Below, piece after piece: positions 8,860 to 17,495 of a stretch of 64,000 bases of DNA. The first letter of the stretch is position 1, and the number at the start of each line of letters is the position of its first letter. The notes below the pieces were generated by a model. The model was not told the DNA's origin. It did no database searches and was given only the letters and a program-made list of their open reading frames with translations. The stretch lies in NCBI RefSeq assembly GCF_003171715.1, contig NZ_QGHL01000007.1:124001-188000 (forward strand), in the 5' to 3' direction. Origin of the DNA: Novosphingobium meiothermophilum. GTDB lineage: Bacteria > Pseudomonadota > Alphaproteobacteria > Sphingomonadales > Sphingomonadaceae. A program made the translations under genes and the position numbers.

Positions 8860-9285
8860 ATGCGTCACAAGCTGGGCCAGCGCAAGCTGGGTCGCACCTC
8901 TTCGCACCGCATCGCGATGCTGCGCAACATGGCTGCCGCGCTTATCAAGCACGAGCAGATCACCACCACGCTGCCCAAGGCACGCGAACTGCGCCCCTAT
9001 GTCGAAAAGCTCATCACGCTGGGCAAGAAGGGCGGCCTTTCGAACCGCCGTCTCGCCCATGCGCGCCTGCTTGACGAAACGCAGGAGCAGAAGCTGTTTT
9101 CGGTGCTTGCGGAGCGTTACGCCGACCGTAATGGCGGCTACACCCGCATCATCAAGGCCGGATACCGCGCTTCGGACGCGGCGCCGATTGCCGTGATCGA
9201 ACTGGTTGACCGCGACACCTCGGCCAAGGGCCAGGATTCCGGCCCGGTGATGACCGCGGACGAGGACGAATACGAAGCCGCCTGA
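8860..9285 (+). CDS. rplQ: 50S ribosomal protein L17
   Basis: L17 lies at the polypeptide exit tunnel side of the 50S subunit. The 141-residue protein begins with the typical [34 protein letters not shown] and includes [27 protein letters not shown]. The acidic C-terminal tail (ADEDEYEAA) is a common alphaproteobacterial extension. ATG follows GAAGGAAAG. Last gene of the alpha operon; a strong terminator follows. Confidence 0.97.
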   Translation: MRHKLGQRKLGRTSSHRIAMLRNMAAALIKHEQITTTLPKARELRPYVEKLITLGKKGGLSNRRLAHARLLDETQEQKLFSVLAERYADRNGGYTRIIKAGYRASDAAPIAVIELVDRDTSAKGQDSGPVMTADEDEYEAA

Positions 9286-9313
9286 GGCTTCGCGATCCGC
9301 GCGAACGACAAGG

Positions 9314-9349
9314 ACGGGCGGGGCGCAGGATGCGCTCCGCCCGTTTTCT
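9314..9349 (+). terminator. Rho-independent terminator of the alpha operon
   Basis: ACGGGCGG (9314-9321) pairs with CCGCCCGT (9337-9344); the stem extends inward through GCGC pairs and is followed by TTTCTGTTT. It lies 28 nt after rplQ. Confidence 0.85.
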
Positions 9350-9380
9350 GTTTGTGACGTAACCGTTTGCGTGCCGGGTG

Positions 9381-9439
9381 AGGGCGCCTCCATTTTCAGT
9401 GCTTTGCTTGCATTGAGGCGAGGTGCCTCTAGTTTCAGC
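9381..9439 (+). repeat. Imperfect direct repeat upstream of the first prolyl oligopeptidase
   Basis: Two 20-bp copies (9381-9400 and 9420-9439) share the core GCCTCnAnTTTCAG and differ at six positions. Start-to-start distance is 39 bp, close to four helical turns, as for two sites bound on one DNA face. No known regulator could be assigned. Confidence 0.35.
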
Positions 9440-9471
9440 GGCAACCGATATGAGTCGCATGAAAGCCTTCC

Positions 9472-11598
9472 ATGATTTTGTCGCGCCCGTTCCTTGCAGC
9501 ATGCGCTGCGATTGCATTTGCCGCTCCAGCCATGGCTGCTGATCCCGCGATGACCTATCCGCAGACCGAGCGCGGCGATGTGGTGGAAACCCTGTTCGGC
9601 GAGACGGTGGCCGACCCTTATCGCTGGCTGGAGGCGGATGTCCGCGTGGACGCGAAGGTTGCCGCATGGGTTGCGGAGCAGAGCGCGTTTACCGATGCCT
9701 ATCTCAAGGCTTTGCCGGAACGCGCGGGGTTCGAGCGCAAGCTCAAGGGGCTGTTCGATTATGCCCGTTACGGCCTTCCGCGCGCGGAAGGCGGGCGCAC
9801 CTTCTACACTTACAATTCGGGCCTGATGAATCAGGCGCAGCTCATGGTGCGCGATCAGGCATCACCGGCCGGGCGCGTGCTGCTTGATCCCAATGGTTGG
9901 GCCAGCGACGGGGCGACCGCGCTTGATGCTTGGGAACCTGCGCCTGACGGGGCCACGGTTGCCTATACCGTGCAGGATGGCGGTTCTGACTGGCGCACGA
10001 TGAAGTTTGTGCGCGCGGCGGACGGTGCGGTGCTGGCCGACGAGCTGAAATGGGTGAAGTTCAGCGCGATTGCCTGGGTCGGCAGCGAGGGCGTGCTCTA
10101 TTCGCGGTTCGATGCACCCAAGGAGGGAGAGGCGTTTCAGGCGCTGAACTACAACCAGACGGTGTGGTATCACCGGCTGGGCACGCCGCAGAGCGAGGAC
10201 CGGCCCGTCCTTGCGACGCCCGACAAGCCGAAATGGGGGCACATTGCCCAGGTGACGAGCGATGCCCGCTGGATGGTGGTGACGAGCCATGAAGGCACCG
10301 ATCCGCTTTCGGCGGTTGCCGTGGCGCCCATTGGGCGTGGCGACTGGAAACCGCGCTGGATCGTGCCTGACATGACCGCGCAGTGGGATTTCTTCGATGG
10401 CGTGGGCGACACACTGTGGTTTGTCAGCAGCAAGGACGCGCCGCTCAAGAAGGTGGTCAAGGTCGACATGTCCGGCACCGAGCCGGTGTTCACCACCGTT
10501 GTCGAGCAAAGCGATGCCAACCTTGAGGCGGCCGGGATCATCGGCGGGCGGCTGTTCCTGCACTACCTGCGCGATGTGAAGGCGCAGGTGAATCTGCACG
10601 ATCTGGACGGGCGGTTCGTGAAGGAACTGGAACTGCCCGGCGTGGGTTCGCTGACCGGGGTGAGCGGCAAGCCGCAGGACAGGACGGGCTATTTCGGCTT
10701 CACCAGTTTCACCATGCCGGGAACAGTCTATCGCTTTGATCCGCAAAGCGGAAAGGCAACGGTCTGGCAGAAGATCGCGCTCAACTTCGCGCCCGATGAT
10801 TACCGGGTGGAGCAGGTGTTCTATCCATCTAAGGATGGCACGAGGATCCCGATGTTCGTGGTGCGGCGCAGGGATGCGAAGGGCCCGGTGCCGACGATCC
10901 TTTATGGCTATGGCGGGTTCAACATCGCCCTGCCGCCCGCCTATTCGGCCGCGCGCATGGCATGGCTGGAGAGCGGCGGGGCCTATGCCATCGCCAACCT
11001 GCGCGGCGGCGGCGAATATGGCGATGCCTGGCACGATGCGGGGCGCCGCGCGCGCAAGCAGAACGTGTTCGACGATTTCATTGCTGCAGGCGAATGGCTG
11101 ATTGCCAGCGGCATGACACCGCGCGACGGGCTGGCGGTGGAAGGCGGTTCGAACGGGGGGCTTTTGGTGGGCGCGGTGGTGAACCAGCGGCCCGATCTGT
11201 TTGCCGCAGCCCATCCGGCGGTGGGCGTGATGGACATGCTGCGCTTCGACCGGTTCACCGCAGGGCGATACTGGGTGGATGATTACGGCCGCCCCGATGT
11301 GGAGGCCGACTGGAAGGTGCTGCGCGCTTATTCGCCCTATCACAACATTGCGGCGGGCAAGCCCTATCCGGCGGTGCTGGTGACGACCGCCGATACCGAT
11401 GACCGCGTGGTGCCAGGCCACAGCTTCAAGTATGCGGCTGCATTGCAGGCCGCAGGGCTGGGGCCGAAGCCGCAGCTTATCCGCATCGAGACGCGCGCCG
11501 GGCATGGTTCGGGCAAGCCCGTTTCCAAGCTGATCGAGGAATCGGCCGACGTCTTCGCCTTTCTGGCGCACTGGACGGGGTTGCAGCCAAAAGATTGA
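9472..11598 (+). CDS. Prolyl oligopeptidase family serine peptidase (S9A), exported
   Basis: Cleaves short proline-containing peptides after Pro. The 708-residue protein begins with a signal peptide (cleavage likely after APAMA, about residue 22), so it is probably periplasmic. The N-terminal part is the beta-propeller (PYRWLEAD, WVAEQ), which gates access. The C-terminal alpha/beta-hydrolase has the nucleophile motif GGSNGG (Ser560), the acid in TADTDDRVVPGHS and the His in RAGHGSGKP, all intact. The length is normal for the family. A second, closely similar copy follows 52 bp downstream, evidently a tandem duplication. Confidence 0.93.
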   Translation: MILSRPFLAACAAIAFAAPAMAADPAMTYPQTERGDVVETLFGETVADPYRWLEADVRVDAKVAAWVAEQSAFTDAYLKALPERAGFERKLKGLFDYARYGLPRAEGGRTFYTYNSGLMNQAQLMVRDQASPAGRVLLDPNGWASDGATALDAWEPAPDGATVAYTVQDGGSDWRTMKFVRAADGAVLADELKWVKFSAIAWVGSEGVLYSRFDAPKEGEAFQALNYNQTVWYHRLGTPQSEDRPVLATPDKPKWGHIAQVTSDARWMVVTSHEGTDPLSAVAVAPIGRGDWKPRWIVPDMTAQWDFFDGVGDTLWFVSSKDAPLKKVVKVDMSGTEPVFTTVVEQSDANLEAAGIIGGRLFLHYLRDVKAQVNLHDLDGRFVKELELPGVGSLTGVSGKPQDRTGYFGFTSFTMPGTVYRFDPQSGKATVWQKIALNFAPDDYRVEQVFYPSKDGTRIPMFVVRRRDAKGPVPTILYGYGGFNIALPPAYSAARMAWLESGGAYAIANLRGGGEYGDAWHDAGRRARKQNVFDDFIAAGEWLIASGMTPRDGLAVEGGSNGGLLVGAVVNQRPDLFAAAHPAVGVMDMLRFDRFTAGRYWVDDYGRPDVEADWKVLRAYSPYHNIAAGKPYPAVLVTTADTDDRVVPGHSFKYAAALQAAGLGPKPQLIRIETRAGHGSGKPVSKLIEESADVFAFLAHWTGLQPKD

Positions 11599-11650
11599 CC
11601 TTCAAGCCACTTCCCCCGGCATCGGGCAACCTGCTAGGGTTGTGGCAACG

Positions 11651-13951
11651 ATGGTTTGGGAGATGATCCGGAAGCGGTCCTTGCACCATGTGCGAGGCTT
11701 GCGCGCTGGCCTGTCGGCGGCAGTGCTGGCGTGCACACTGGCAGCTGCTGCAAGCCCGGCCGTGGCAGATGACCATGAGGCGGCAGGAGCAGCAGCTGCT
11801 GCGGCCGCGCTGCCCGACTTCGGACGGCCTGCCACAGGCGAGGCCCGCGGTGCGGGAGGTGCGGACAGGTTGCTGCTTCCGCGCGATGCCTATCCCCGGA
11901 CGAAGCGCGATCCTGTGGTGGAACTGATGTTCGGTCAGCGGGTAGCCGACCCCTATCGCTGGCTTGAGGCCGACCCGCGCAGCGATGCCGACGTGGCGGC
12001 TTGGATCGGCCAGCAGAACGGGGTTGCCGCAGCTTATCTGGGCGGTTTGCCTGCGCGCGAACACTTTGCCGCTCGGATCAGGACGCTGTTCGATTTCGAG
12101 CGCTATGGCCTGCCGCGCAAGGCGGGGAGCCACTATTTCTATACCCGAAACACCGGCCTTCAGAACCAGTCGGCGCTGTGGGTGCGCAAGGGTGTGGACG
12201 GCAAGCAGCGCCTGCTGATTGATCCCAATGGCTGGAGCACGGACGGATCGCTTGCTCTGGCGCAGTGGGAGCCTTCGCCAAGCGGGCGCTATGTTGCCTT
12301 TGCCGAACAGGAGGCCGGGAGCGACTGGCGCACGCTGCGGGTGGTGGATGTGGCGAGCGGACGCGTGCTGGGCGCCCCGGTGCTTTGGGCCAACGATACC
12401 GAAATCGCCTGGGTGGGCGATGAGGGCTTTCTCTATTCCCGCTTTCCCGAACCGCGGGTGGGCGATGATCCGCGCAGCCCGCGCTTCAACAAGGCGGTGT
12501 GGTTCCACCGCGTAGGAACGGCGCAGGATGAGGATCAACTGGTTCACGCCACACCCGACCATCCCGAATGGGGCCACAAGGCGCAGGTGACGAGCGATGG
12601 CCGGTGGGCCGTGATCGTGAGCGAGGTGAGCACTGACAAGCGCAACGCGGTGCATGTGGTGCAACTGGAAGGCCGCAAGGCCGGGCAGTGGAAGGTCCAG
12701 CCGCTGGTTCCCGACATTGCCGATCACTGGCGCCTGATTGCGGGGCTGGGCAACCGGCTGTGGTTCCTGACCGATCGCGGGGCGCCGCTCTATCATCTGG
12801 TGAGCATCGATCTGGCCCGCCCGGCCGATGGCTGGAAAGTGGTGATGGGCGAGCGCGGCAACACGCTGGAAGGCGCGCGCATGATCGGCGACCGGTTCCT
12901 GCTGTCCTACCTCAAGGATGGACAGAGCGTGGCGGTGATGACCGACCGCAGGGGGCGTCCGGGCAAGGCGATCACGCTCAACGGTATCGGCACGGCCAGC
13001 GGCTTTGGCGGAAGGCCCGGCGATTTCGAGACGTTCTATCAATATACCAGCTTCAACCGCCCGCCCGCGATCTATCGCATGGACCTGCGCAGCGGCGCGA
13101 TAGCGCCCTTCGCGGTGCCGAAGATGGCCTTCGATCCAGATGACTACGAAGTGGAACAGCGCCAGTTTCCATCGCGCGATGGCACGATGGTGCCGCTGTA
13201 TCTTGTGCGCAAGCGGGTGCTGGCCAAGGCAGGCAAGCCGCTGCCCACGCTGCTCTATGGCTATGGCGGGTTCGATATCTCGCTGACCCCCGGATATTCG
13301 CCGGTGCGGATGGCATGGCTGGAGGCAGGCGGGGCCTTCGCGCTGGCCAACATTCGCGGGGGGGGCGAGTTCGGGCGGGAATGGCATGAGGCCGGGCGCC
13401 GCCTCAACAAGCAGAACAGCTTTGATGATTTCATCGCGGCGGGCGAATATCTCATCCGCGAGGGCATCGCCGCGAAGGGCGGGCTGGCGGTTCAGGGATC
13501 CTCGAACGGCGGGCTGCTGGTGGGCGCAGTGGTGAACCAGCGGCCCGATCTGTTTGCCGCGGCCAACCCTGATGTGGGCGTGATGGACATGCTGCGCTTC
13601 GACCGGTTCACCTCTGGCCGGTTCTGGGTGGACGACTATGGCCGCCCCGACCGGGAAGAGGACTGGCGCGTGCTGCGTTCCTATTCTCCCTATCACAACG
13701 TGGCCGCAACGGGAGACTATCCGGCCATTCTGGTGACGACCGGCGAAAACGACGACCGCGTGGTTCCCGCGCACAGCTTCAAATACGTGGCCGCGCTTCA
13801 GGCGGCCAAGATCGGCGATCGGCCCCATCTGCTGCGGGTGGAGCCGCGCGCGGGGCATGGCGCGGGCAAGCCGGTGGAGAAGATCATTGGTGCGGGCGCG
13901 GATGTGCTCGCCTTCCTGTCGCATTGGACCGGGTTGGATCGCGGCCTCTAG
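11651..13951 (+). CDS. Prolyl oligopeptidase family serine peptidase (S9A), exported, second copy
   Basis: Paralogue of the preceding gene with the same domain order and the same conserved blocks. The catalytic residues are present: GSSNGG (Ser618 from this start), Asp in TTGENDDRVVPAHS and His in RAGHGAGKP. It has a longer N-terminus: a basic stretch, a signal peptide ending near SPAVA, and an Ala/Gly-rich linker of about 45 residues before the propeller. The start is uncertain; GTG 11642, ATG 11651 and ATG 11663 are in frame and none has an ideal ribosome site. Divergence in the propeller and linker suggests different peptide substrates or localisation from copy one. Confidence 0.92.
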   Translation: MVWEMIRKRSLHHVRGLRAGLSAAVLACTLAAAASPAVADDHEAAGAAAAAAALPDFGRPATGEARGAGGADRLLLPRDAYPRTKRDPVVELMFGQRVADPYRWLEADPRSDADVAAWIGQQNGVAAAYLGGLPAREHFAARIRTLFDFERYGLPRKAGSHYFYTRNTGLQNQSALWVRKGVDGKQRLLIDPNGWSTDGSLALAQWEPSPSGRYVAFAEQEAGSDWRTLRVVDVASGRVLGAPVLWANDTEIAWVGDEGFLYSRFPEPRVGDDPRSPRFNKAVWFHRVGTAQDEDQLVHATPDHPEWGHKAQVTSDGRWAVIVSEVSTDKRNAVHVVQLEGRKAGQWKVQPLVPDIADHWRLIAGLGNRLWFLTDRGAPLYHLVSIDLARPADGWKVVMGERGNTLEGARMIGDRFLLSYLKDGQSVAVMTDRRGRPGKAITLNGIGTASGFGGRPGDFETFYQYTSFNRPPAIYRMDLRSGAIAPFAVPKMAFDPDDYEVEQRQFPSRDGTMVPLYLVRKRVLAKAGKPLPTLLYGYGGFDISLTPGYSPVRMAWLEAGGAFALANIRGGGEFGREWHEAGRRLNKQNSFDDFIAAGEYLIREGIAAKGGLAVQGSSNGGLLVGAVVNQRPDLFAAANPDVGVMDMLRFDRFTSGRFWVDDYGRPDREEDWRVLRSYSPYHNVAATGDYPAILVTTGENDDRVVPAHSFKYVAALQAAKIGDRPHLLRVEPRAGHGAGKPVEKIIGAGADVLAFLSHWTGLDRGL

Positions 13952-14041
13952 TTCGTTCATAAAAAGCCGCTCAATCATGAACACTGGCTGTCATGGCAGT
14001 TCAGCGATGCCTCACCGCGACTCCGGCATGTCCTTGTCCGT

Positions 14042-14059
14042 GGCAGGAATGATCCTGCC
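14042..14059 (+). promoter_or_regulatory. Hairpin in the leader of the 14082 gene
   Basis: GGCAGGA and TCCTGCC form a perfect 7-bp stem around ATGA, ending about 10 nt before the AAGGAGCGG ribosome site of the next gene. It may act on mRNA stability or ribosome access. Confidence 0.3.
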
Positions 14060-14081
14060 GTCAGGATGAAGGAGCGGACCT

Positions 14082-14555
14082 ATGAAGACTTTCCCGATGG
14101 CTCTGGCTGCCGCTGCCGCTGCTGCTGCCGCGGCTACGCCCGCAATGGCATTGCCGCACACTTCAGTCGGTGCGGGGGTGAATGTCGCACTGAACGGCGG
14201 TTCATGGTGGAACGACGGGCGCGGCTGGAACGGACCGCGCGGCTGGGACGGACCGCGCGGCGGGCGTGACCATCCGCGCATTGCGGTGGAACAGTGCGTG
14301 CGCGCGGCCGAACGTGATGCGCAGCGCGCAGGTTTTCGCCGGGCCAATGTGACCGACATCCGCGACGTGCGCGACACGCGCTGGGGCTATGAGGTGCGCG
14401 GACGGATCGAGGTCAATTCCGGCTGGCGCGGGGATGGCCGCTTTGATCGGGGCTGGAACGACAACCGGCGTCGCTTCGACAGCGGGAACTTCCGTTGCCA
14501 GATCGAACGCGGGCGCATCACCCGGCTCAACTACAGCGGGATCCGCGGGCTCTGA
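14082..14555 (+). CDS. Secreted Gly/Trp/Arg-rich protein of unknown function
   Basis: A 157-residue protein with a signal peptide (MKTFPMALAAAAAAAAAATPAMA) followed by a low-complexity segment rich in Gly, Trp, Arg and Asp (GGSWWNDGRGWNGPRGWDGPRGG). The C-terminal half has the pattern AVEQCVRAAE...ADVxDI...GYEVRGRI...FRCQIERGRI: two cysteines flanking a small beta-rich module, likely a periplasmic disulfide. The neighbouring gene at 14645 has the same module. An excellent ribosome site (AAGGAGCGG) supports the start. Function is not known. Confidence 0.75.
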   Translation: MKTFPMALAAAAAAAAAATPAMALPHTSVGAGVNVALNGGSWWNDGRGWNGPRGWDGPRGGRDHPRIAVEQCVRAAERDAQRAGFRRANVTDIRDVRDTRWGYEVRGRIEVNSGWRGDGRFDRGWNDNRRRFDSGNFRCQIERGRITRLNYSGIRGL

Positions 14556-14577
14556 TGCCTGGCCGGCGTCCCCTGGC

Positions 14578-14611
14578 GAACGGTTCAGGCTTGCGACAGC
14601 CTGAACCGTTC
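14578..14611. repeat. Strong inverted repeat between the two secreted-protein genes
   Basis: GAACGGTTCAGGC and GCCTGAACCGTTC form a perfect 13-bp stem with an 8-nt loop, 22 bp after the first gene and 34 bp before the second. No T run follows, so it may be a weak terminator, a 3' end stabiliser or a processing site separating expression of the two genes. Confidence 0.6.
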
Positions 14612-14644
14612 ATGCCGGAGGGTGCGGACGGAAGGAAACGGCAG

Positions 14645-15202
14645 ATGGTGAAGACGACCGGCAGACTGGCGCTGGCACTGGGTGCGGCTGCGATGACCCT
14701 TATGCCGCTGGCGGCCGAGGCGCGGCCTGACCGCGGCTGGGGTGGCAGTTGGAATGGCGGCGGTTGGAACGGGCGGGGATGGCACCGTGACCGGGGCGGC
14801 ATCGATGGCGGCGATGTGCTGCTTGGCCTGCTGCTGATCGGCGGGATTGCGGCGATTGCCGCTTCGGCCGACAATGCCAACCGGGACCGCAGACGCGAAC
14901 GCGACGGCGATGACGGCTATCGCTATCGCGACGAAGTTCCTTCGCGCAATGACCCGCGCGGTGGTGGCTGGCAGCAGCCGCAAGCCCGCGATGATGCTGC
15001 GCGCGCGCCCTTGCGCGACATCGATGACGCAGTGGACCGCTGCGTGGCCGAGGCATCCGCGAAAGGCGAAGTGGCCGATATCTACAGTGCTGCGCGCAGC
15101 GCCGACGGCTTCAAGGTTTCAGGTGCGCTGACCAATGGCGACGGCTTTTCCTGCGACGTGAGCGCTCAGGGCGGCGTCCTGCTCGACATTCGCCGGCGTT
15201 GA
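14645..15202 (+). CDS. Secreted protein with C-terminal two-Cys module, unknown function
   Basis: A 185-residue protein with a signal peptide (cleavage near AAEARP), a Gly/Trp/Arg-rich stretch (DRGWGGSWNGGGWNGRGW), one hydrophobic helix (VLLGLLLIGGIAAIAAS, about residues 58-75), a charged Arg/Asp/Tyr linker and a C-terminal module DAVDRCVAEA...VADIYSAARSADGFKVSGAL...FSCDVSAQGGVLLDI. That module parallels the end of the preceding gene product, so the two are probably paralogues with different middles. ATG 14645 follows GGAAGGAAACG. Function unknown; a cell-envelope role is an inference. Confidence 0.7.
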   Translation: MVKTTGRLALALGAAAMTLMPLAAEARPDRGWGGSWNGGGWNGRGWHRDRGGIDGGDVLLGLLLIGGIAAIAASADNANRDRRRERDGDDGYRYRDEVPSRNDPRGGGWQQPQARDDAARAPLRDIDDAVDRCVAEASAKGEVADIYSAARSADGFKVSGALTNGDGFSCDVSAQGGVLLDIRRR

Positions 15203-15319
15203 GGCCGGTCGATCTGAGGAGGGCAGGTCGGGGGCAGGTTTCTTCGTGTTGGTCCCTTGCGGCGCGGGCGCGGCGTGATTATCGGCTTACGGGAAGGTTC
15301 TAATGAGGATTCCCGGCGC

Positions 15320-15643
15320 ATGACCACTTTCGATGACCGCGAAAAGGCTTTCGAGGCCAAGTTTGCCCGCGACGAGGAAATGCTGTTTCGCGTCAACGCG
15401 CGTCGCAACCGGCTGCTGGGGCAGTGGGCTGCGGAACGCATGGGGCTGGATGCGGCGGAAACCGAAGCCTATGCAAAGTCGGTCGTTCAGGCCGATTTCG
15501 AGGAATCGGGCGACGAGGACGTGATCCGCAAGCTGCTGGGCGACCTGATTTCGGCCGGGATCGAGACCGACGAGGCCGAAATCCGCGCCGCAATGGATGC
15601 CAAGCTGGTGGATGCGCGTCGTCAGTTGATGGGTGAAGCCTGA
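15320..15643 (+). CDS. Zeta-type F1F0-ATPase inhibitor (DUF1476)
   Basis: A 107-residue protein, all-helical and charged, starting MTTFDDREKAFEAKFARDEEMLFRVNARRNRLLGQWAAERMG, the hallmark of DUF1476. Family knowledge: in Paracoccus the homologue is the zeta subunit that inhibits ATP hydrolysis by F1; N-terminal residues insert into the catalytic interface. The stop codon overlaps the bolA start (TGATG), so the two genes are translationally coupled. First gene of a three-gene operon with bolA and grxD. Confidence 0.85.
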   Translation: MTTFDDREKAFEAKFARDEEMLFRVNARRNRLLGQWAAERMGLDAAETEAYAKSVVQADFEESGDEDVIRKLLGDLISAGIETDEAEIRAAMDAKLVDARRQLMGEA

Positions 15644-15876
15644 TGGCCATGCCTGCCTCGGAGATCGAGGCCATGATCCGGGCCGCGCTTCCCGATGCCG
15701 AGATCGAGATTACCGATCTGGCAGGCGACGGCGATCATTACGCTGCGCGCGTGGTTTCTGCCGCCTTTGCGGGCCTGCCCCGCGTGAAGCAGCACAAACT
15801 GGTCTATGAGGCACTTGGCGGGCGCATGGGCGGACAGCTTCATGCCTTGCAACTGACCACTGCCGTTCCCAATTGA
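15643..15876 (+). CDS. bolA: BolA family protein
   Basis: A 77-residue protein with the BolA fold: IEAMIRAALPDAEIEITDLAGDGDHYAARVVSAAFAGLPRVKQHKLVYEALGG, including the conserved DGDHY and the RVKQHKLVY helix with the His that can ligate a [2Fe-2S] cluster. Together with a CGFS glutaredoxin such proteins form a cluster-bridged heterodimer that delivers or senses Fe-S. The next gene encodes exactly that partner, 25 bp downstream. It starts inside the preceding stop codon. Confidence 0.9.
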   Translation: MAMPASEIEAMIRAALPDAEIEITDLAGDGDHYAARVVSAAFAGLPRVKQHKLVYEALGGRMGGQLHALQLTTAVPN

Positions 15877-15901
15877 GAGCGCGAAAGGATATCTGATCCC
15901 C

Positions 15902-16225
15902 ATGTCGACCGAGCAGCGCATTTCCGAAATCGTCAACGGCAACGATGTCGTCCTGTTCATGAAGGGCACGCCGCTGTTCCCGCAGTGCGGCTTTTCAAGC
16001 AAGGCTGTGGCCATCCTCGAACATCTGGGCGTGGAATACGCCGCAGTGGACGTGCTTCAGGACATGGAAATCCGTCAGGGCATCAAGGCCTATTCCGATT
16101 GGCCGACGATCCCGCAGCTTTACGTGAAGGGCGAATTCGTAGGCGGTTCGGATATCATGATGGAGATGTTCGAAGCCGGCGAATTGCAGCAGATGATGGC
16201 CGACGCGGACGTGAAGTCTGCCTGA
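15902..16225 (+). CDS. grxD: Monothiol glutaredoxin, Grx4 type
   Basis: A 107-residue cytoplasmic protein with the CGFS active site (Cys29) in FPQCGFSSKAV, plus the WPTIPQLYVKGEFVGGSDIMMEM block that binds glutathione. Monothiol Grx4 proteins carry glutathione-ligated [2Fe-2S] clusters and act in Fe-S transfer and iron sensing. Co-transcription with bolA fits a direct partnership. A good terminator follows 112 nt downstream. Confidence 0.93.
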   Translation: MSTEQRISEIVNGNDVVLFMKGTPLFPQCGFSSKAVAILEHLGVEYAAVDVLQDMEIRQGIKAYSDWPTIPQLYVKGEFVGGSDIMMEMFEAGELQQMMADADVKSA

Positions 16226-16337
16226 ACAGGGCTGATGAGGCACGCCTGAGCCGGGGCGGCGCAATGGTGCCGTCCGGCAAGCCAAACCGGCAAACACATG
16301 CCAGCAGGCCATGAACGCCGGGATCACGGCGCGGACG

Positions 16338-16367
16338 CAAACGGCGTTCGCGCCGTTTGGCTTTTCT
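16338..16367 (+). terminator. Rho-independent terminator of the DUF1476-bolA-grxD operon
   Basis: CAAACGGCG and CGCCGTTTG form a 9-bp perfect stem with a TTCG tetraloop, followed by GCTTTTCTGTT. Confidence 0.8.
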
Positions 16368-16409
16368 GTTGGGCGATGCGGGAATACCGGATGTGTGGGG
16401 AGGCCGGGA

Positions 16410-16450
16410 GAGGCGGAGCCAAGGGAGACCGGGGGGACTGGCTCCGCCTC
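16410..16450. repeat. 11-bp inverted repeat with purine-rich loop upstream of the Nudix gene
   Basis: GAGGCGGAGCC (16410-16420) and GGCTCCGCCTC (16440-16450) are perfectly complementary around a 19-nt G/A-rich loop. It lies in the 395-bp gap 16226-16620, between the grxD terminator and the Nudix gene, where I see no protein gene. It could belong to a leader RNA of the Nudix gene or a small transcript. Confidence 0.4.
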
Positions 16451-16620
16451 GAGAAGAAGCTACTCTTCGGGACGCAGAGGGTTATGCAGAGATCGTGCCA
16501 GAATGGCAAAGTGGCTGTTTTCTGGGGTTCTTCCAATATCCCTGCGGTGCCGGAACAGGCCGGTTGTAAAGCGATCCGACATATCTTGCAGGCTTGGCAA
16601 GGCCGCGGCGGCAGGACATG

Positions 16621-17427
16621 ATGGGCGGGATGGAAACGCACGATCTAGAACCGGAAAACCTGCTGGCAAAGACCACTCCGGCCGCAACCATGGTCATCTA
16701 TCGCCGCGATCCGGCGGGTGGTCCGGCACAGATCCTGATGGTGGAACGCAATGCCAGCCTGAAGTTCGCAGGCGGGGCCACGGTCTTTCCCGGCGGCAAG
16801 GTCGATGCAGAGGATTTTGCGCTGGCGGCAAGGCTTTCGGGCCTTGCGCAAATGGAGCATGACGATCTGGCCGCCCGCATCGCCGCCGTGCGCGAGACGC
16901 TGGAGGAGACGGGGCTGGTTGTGGGCATAGCGGGCCGCGTCGATGGCGTGATTGCCGCCGAAGCGCGGTCCATGCTGATCGAGACCGGGCATCTGGCACC
17001 GGTGCTTGAAAGGTTCGGCTGGCATATCGTGCCGGAAAGACTGACGCTCTTTGCCCGGTGGTGGCCAAGGCACCGGACTGAAAGAATTTTCGACACGCGG
17101 TTCTATCTGGCCGATCTTGGAACGGGGGCTGTCGACATTGCAGTGGATGCGACCGAGAACCGCCACATGTTCTGGGCAAGTGCCGAGGAGGCGCTGAGGC
17201 TGGCGGAGGATGGGCGGATCAAGGTAATTTTTCCGACGCGGCGCAACCTTGAACGGCTGGCCCAGTTTACCACGTTCGAGCAGGCCCGCGCCCATGCCAT
17301 CGAAACGCCCGTGCAGACGATCAGCCCCTATCTGGAAAAGCGTGACGGCCAGCATTGGCTGATGATCCCTGATGGCCTTGGCTATCCGGTGCGGGGAGAG
17401 CCGCTGGATCTGGCGCAGCGCGGTTGA
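16621..17427 (+). CDS. Nudix hydrolase
   Basis: A 268-residue protein with a Nudix fold: VFPGGKVDAEDF...VRETLEETGLVV carries the REtlEEtG metal-binding helix, with an insertion of about 25 residues between the GG and the RE..EE..G part, as in NUDT19/CoA-diphosphatase-like members. Such enzymes cleave nucleoside diphosphates linked to another group; substrate unknown. The C-terminal half (RWWPRHRTERIFDTRFYLAD) is typical of these longer proteins. Start is uncertain among ATG 16618, 16621 and 16630; 16621 has the best spacing from AGGA. Confidence 0.85.
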   Translation: MGGMETHDLEPENLLAKTTPAATMVIYRRDPAGGPAQILMVERNASLKFAGGATVFPGGKVDAEDFALAARLSGLAQMEHDDLAARIAAVRETLEETGLVVGIAGRVDGVIAAEARSMLIETGHLAPVLERFGWHIVPERLTLFARWWPRHRTERIFDTRFYLADLGTGAVDIAVDATENRHMFWASAEEALRLAEDGRIKVIFPTRRNLERLAQFTTFEQARAHAIETPVQTISPYLEKRDGQHWLMIPDGLGYPVRGEPLDLAQRG

Positions 17428-17495
17428 CCGGGCTGTTCGCAGCGCAACCGCGCAGTGTTTTCCCCTAGTCGGTTGGCATCCGGCGTTTACCGGCT

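Noticed and set aside
11477..13984. Open frame of 835 codons antisense to the second prolyl oligopeptidase
   Set aside because: It mirrors the coding strand, and a similar mirror frame exists opposite the first copy, as expected for shadow frames of paralogues.
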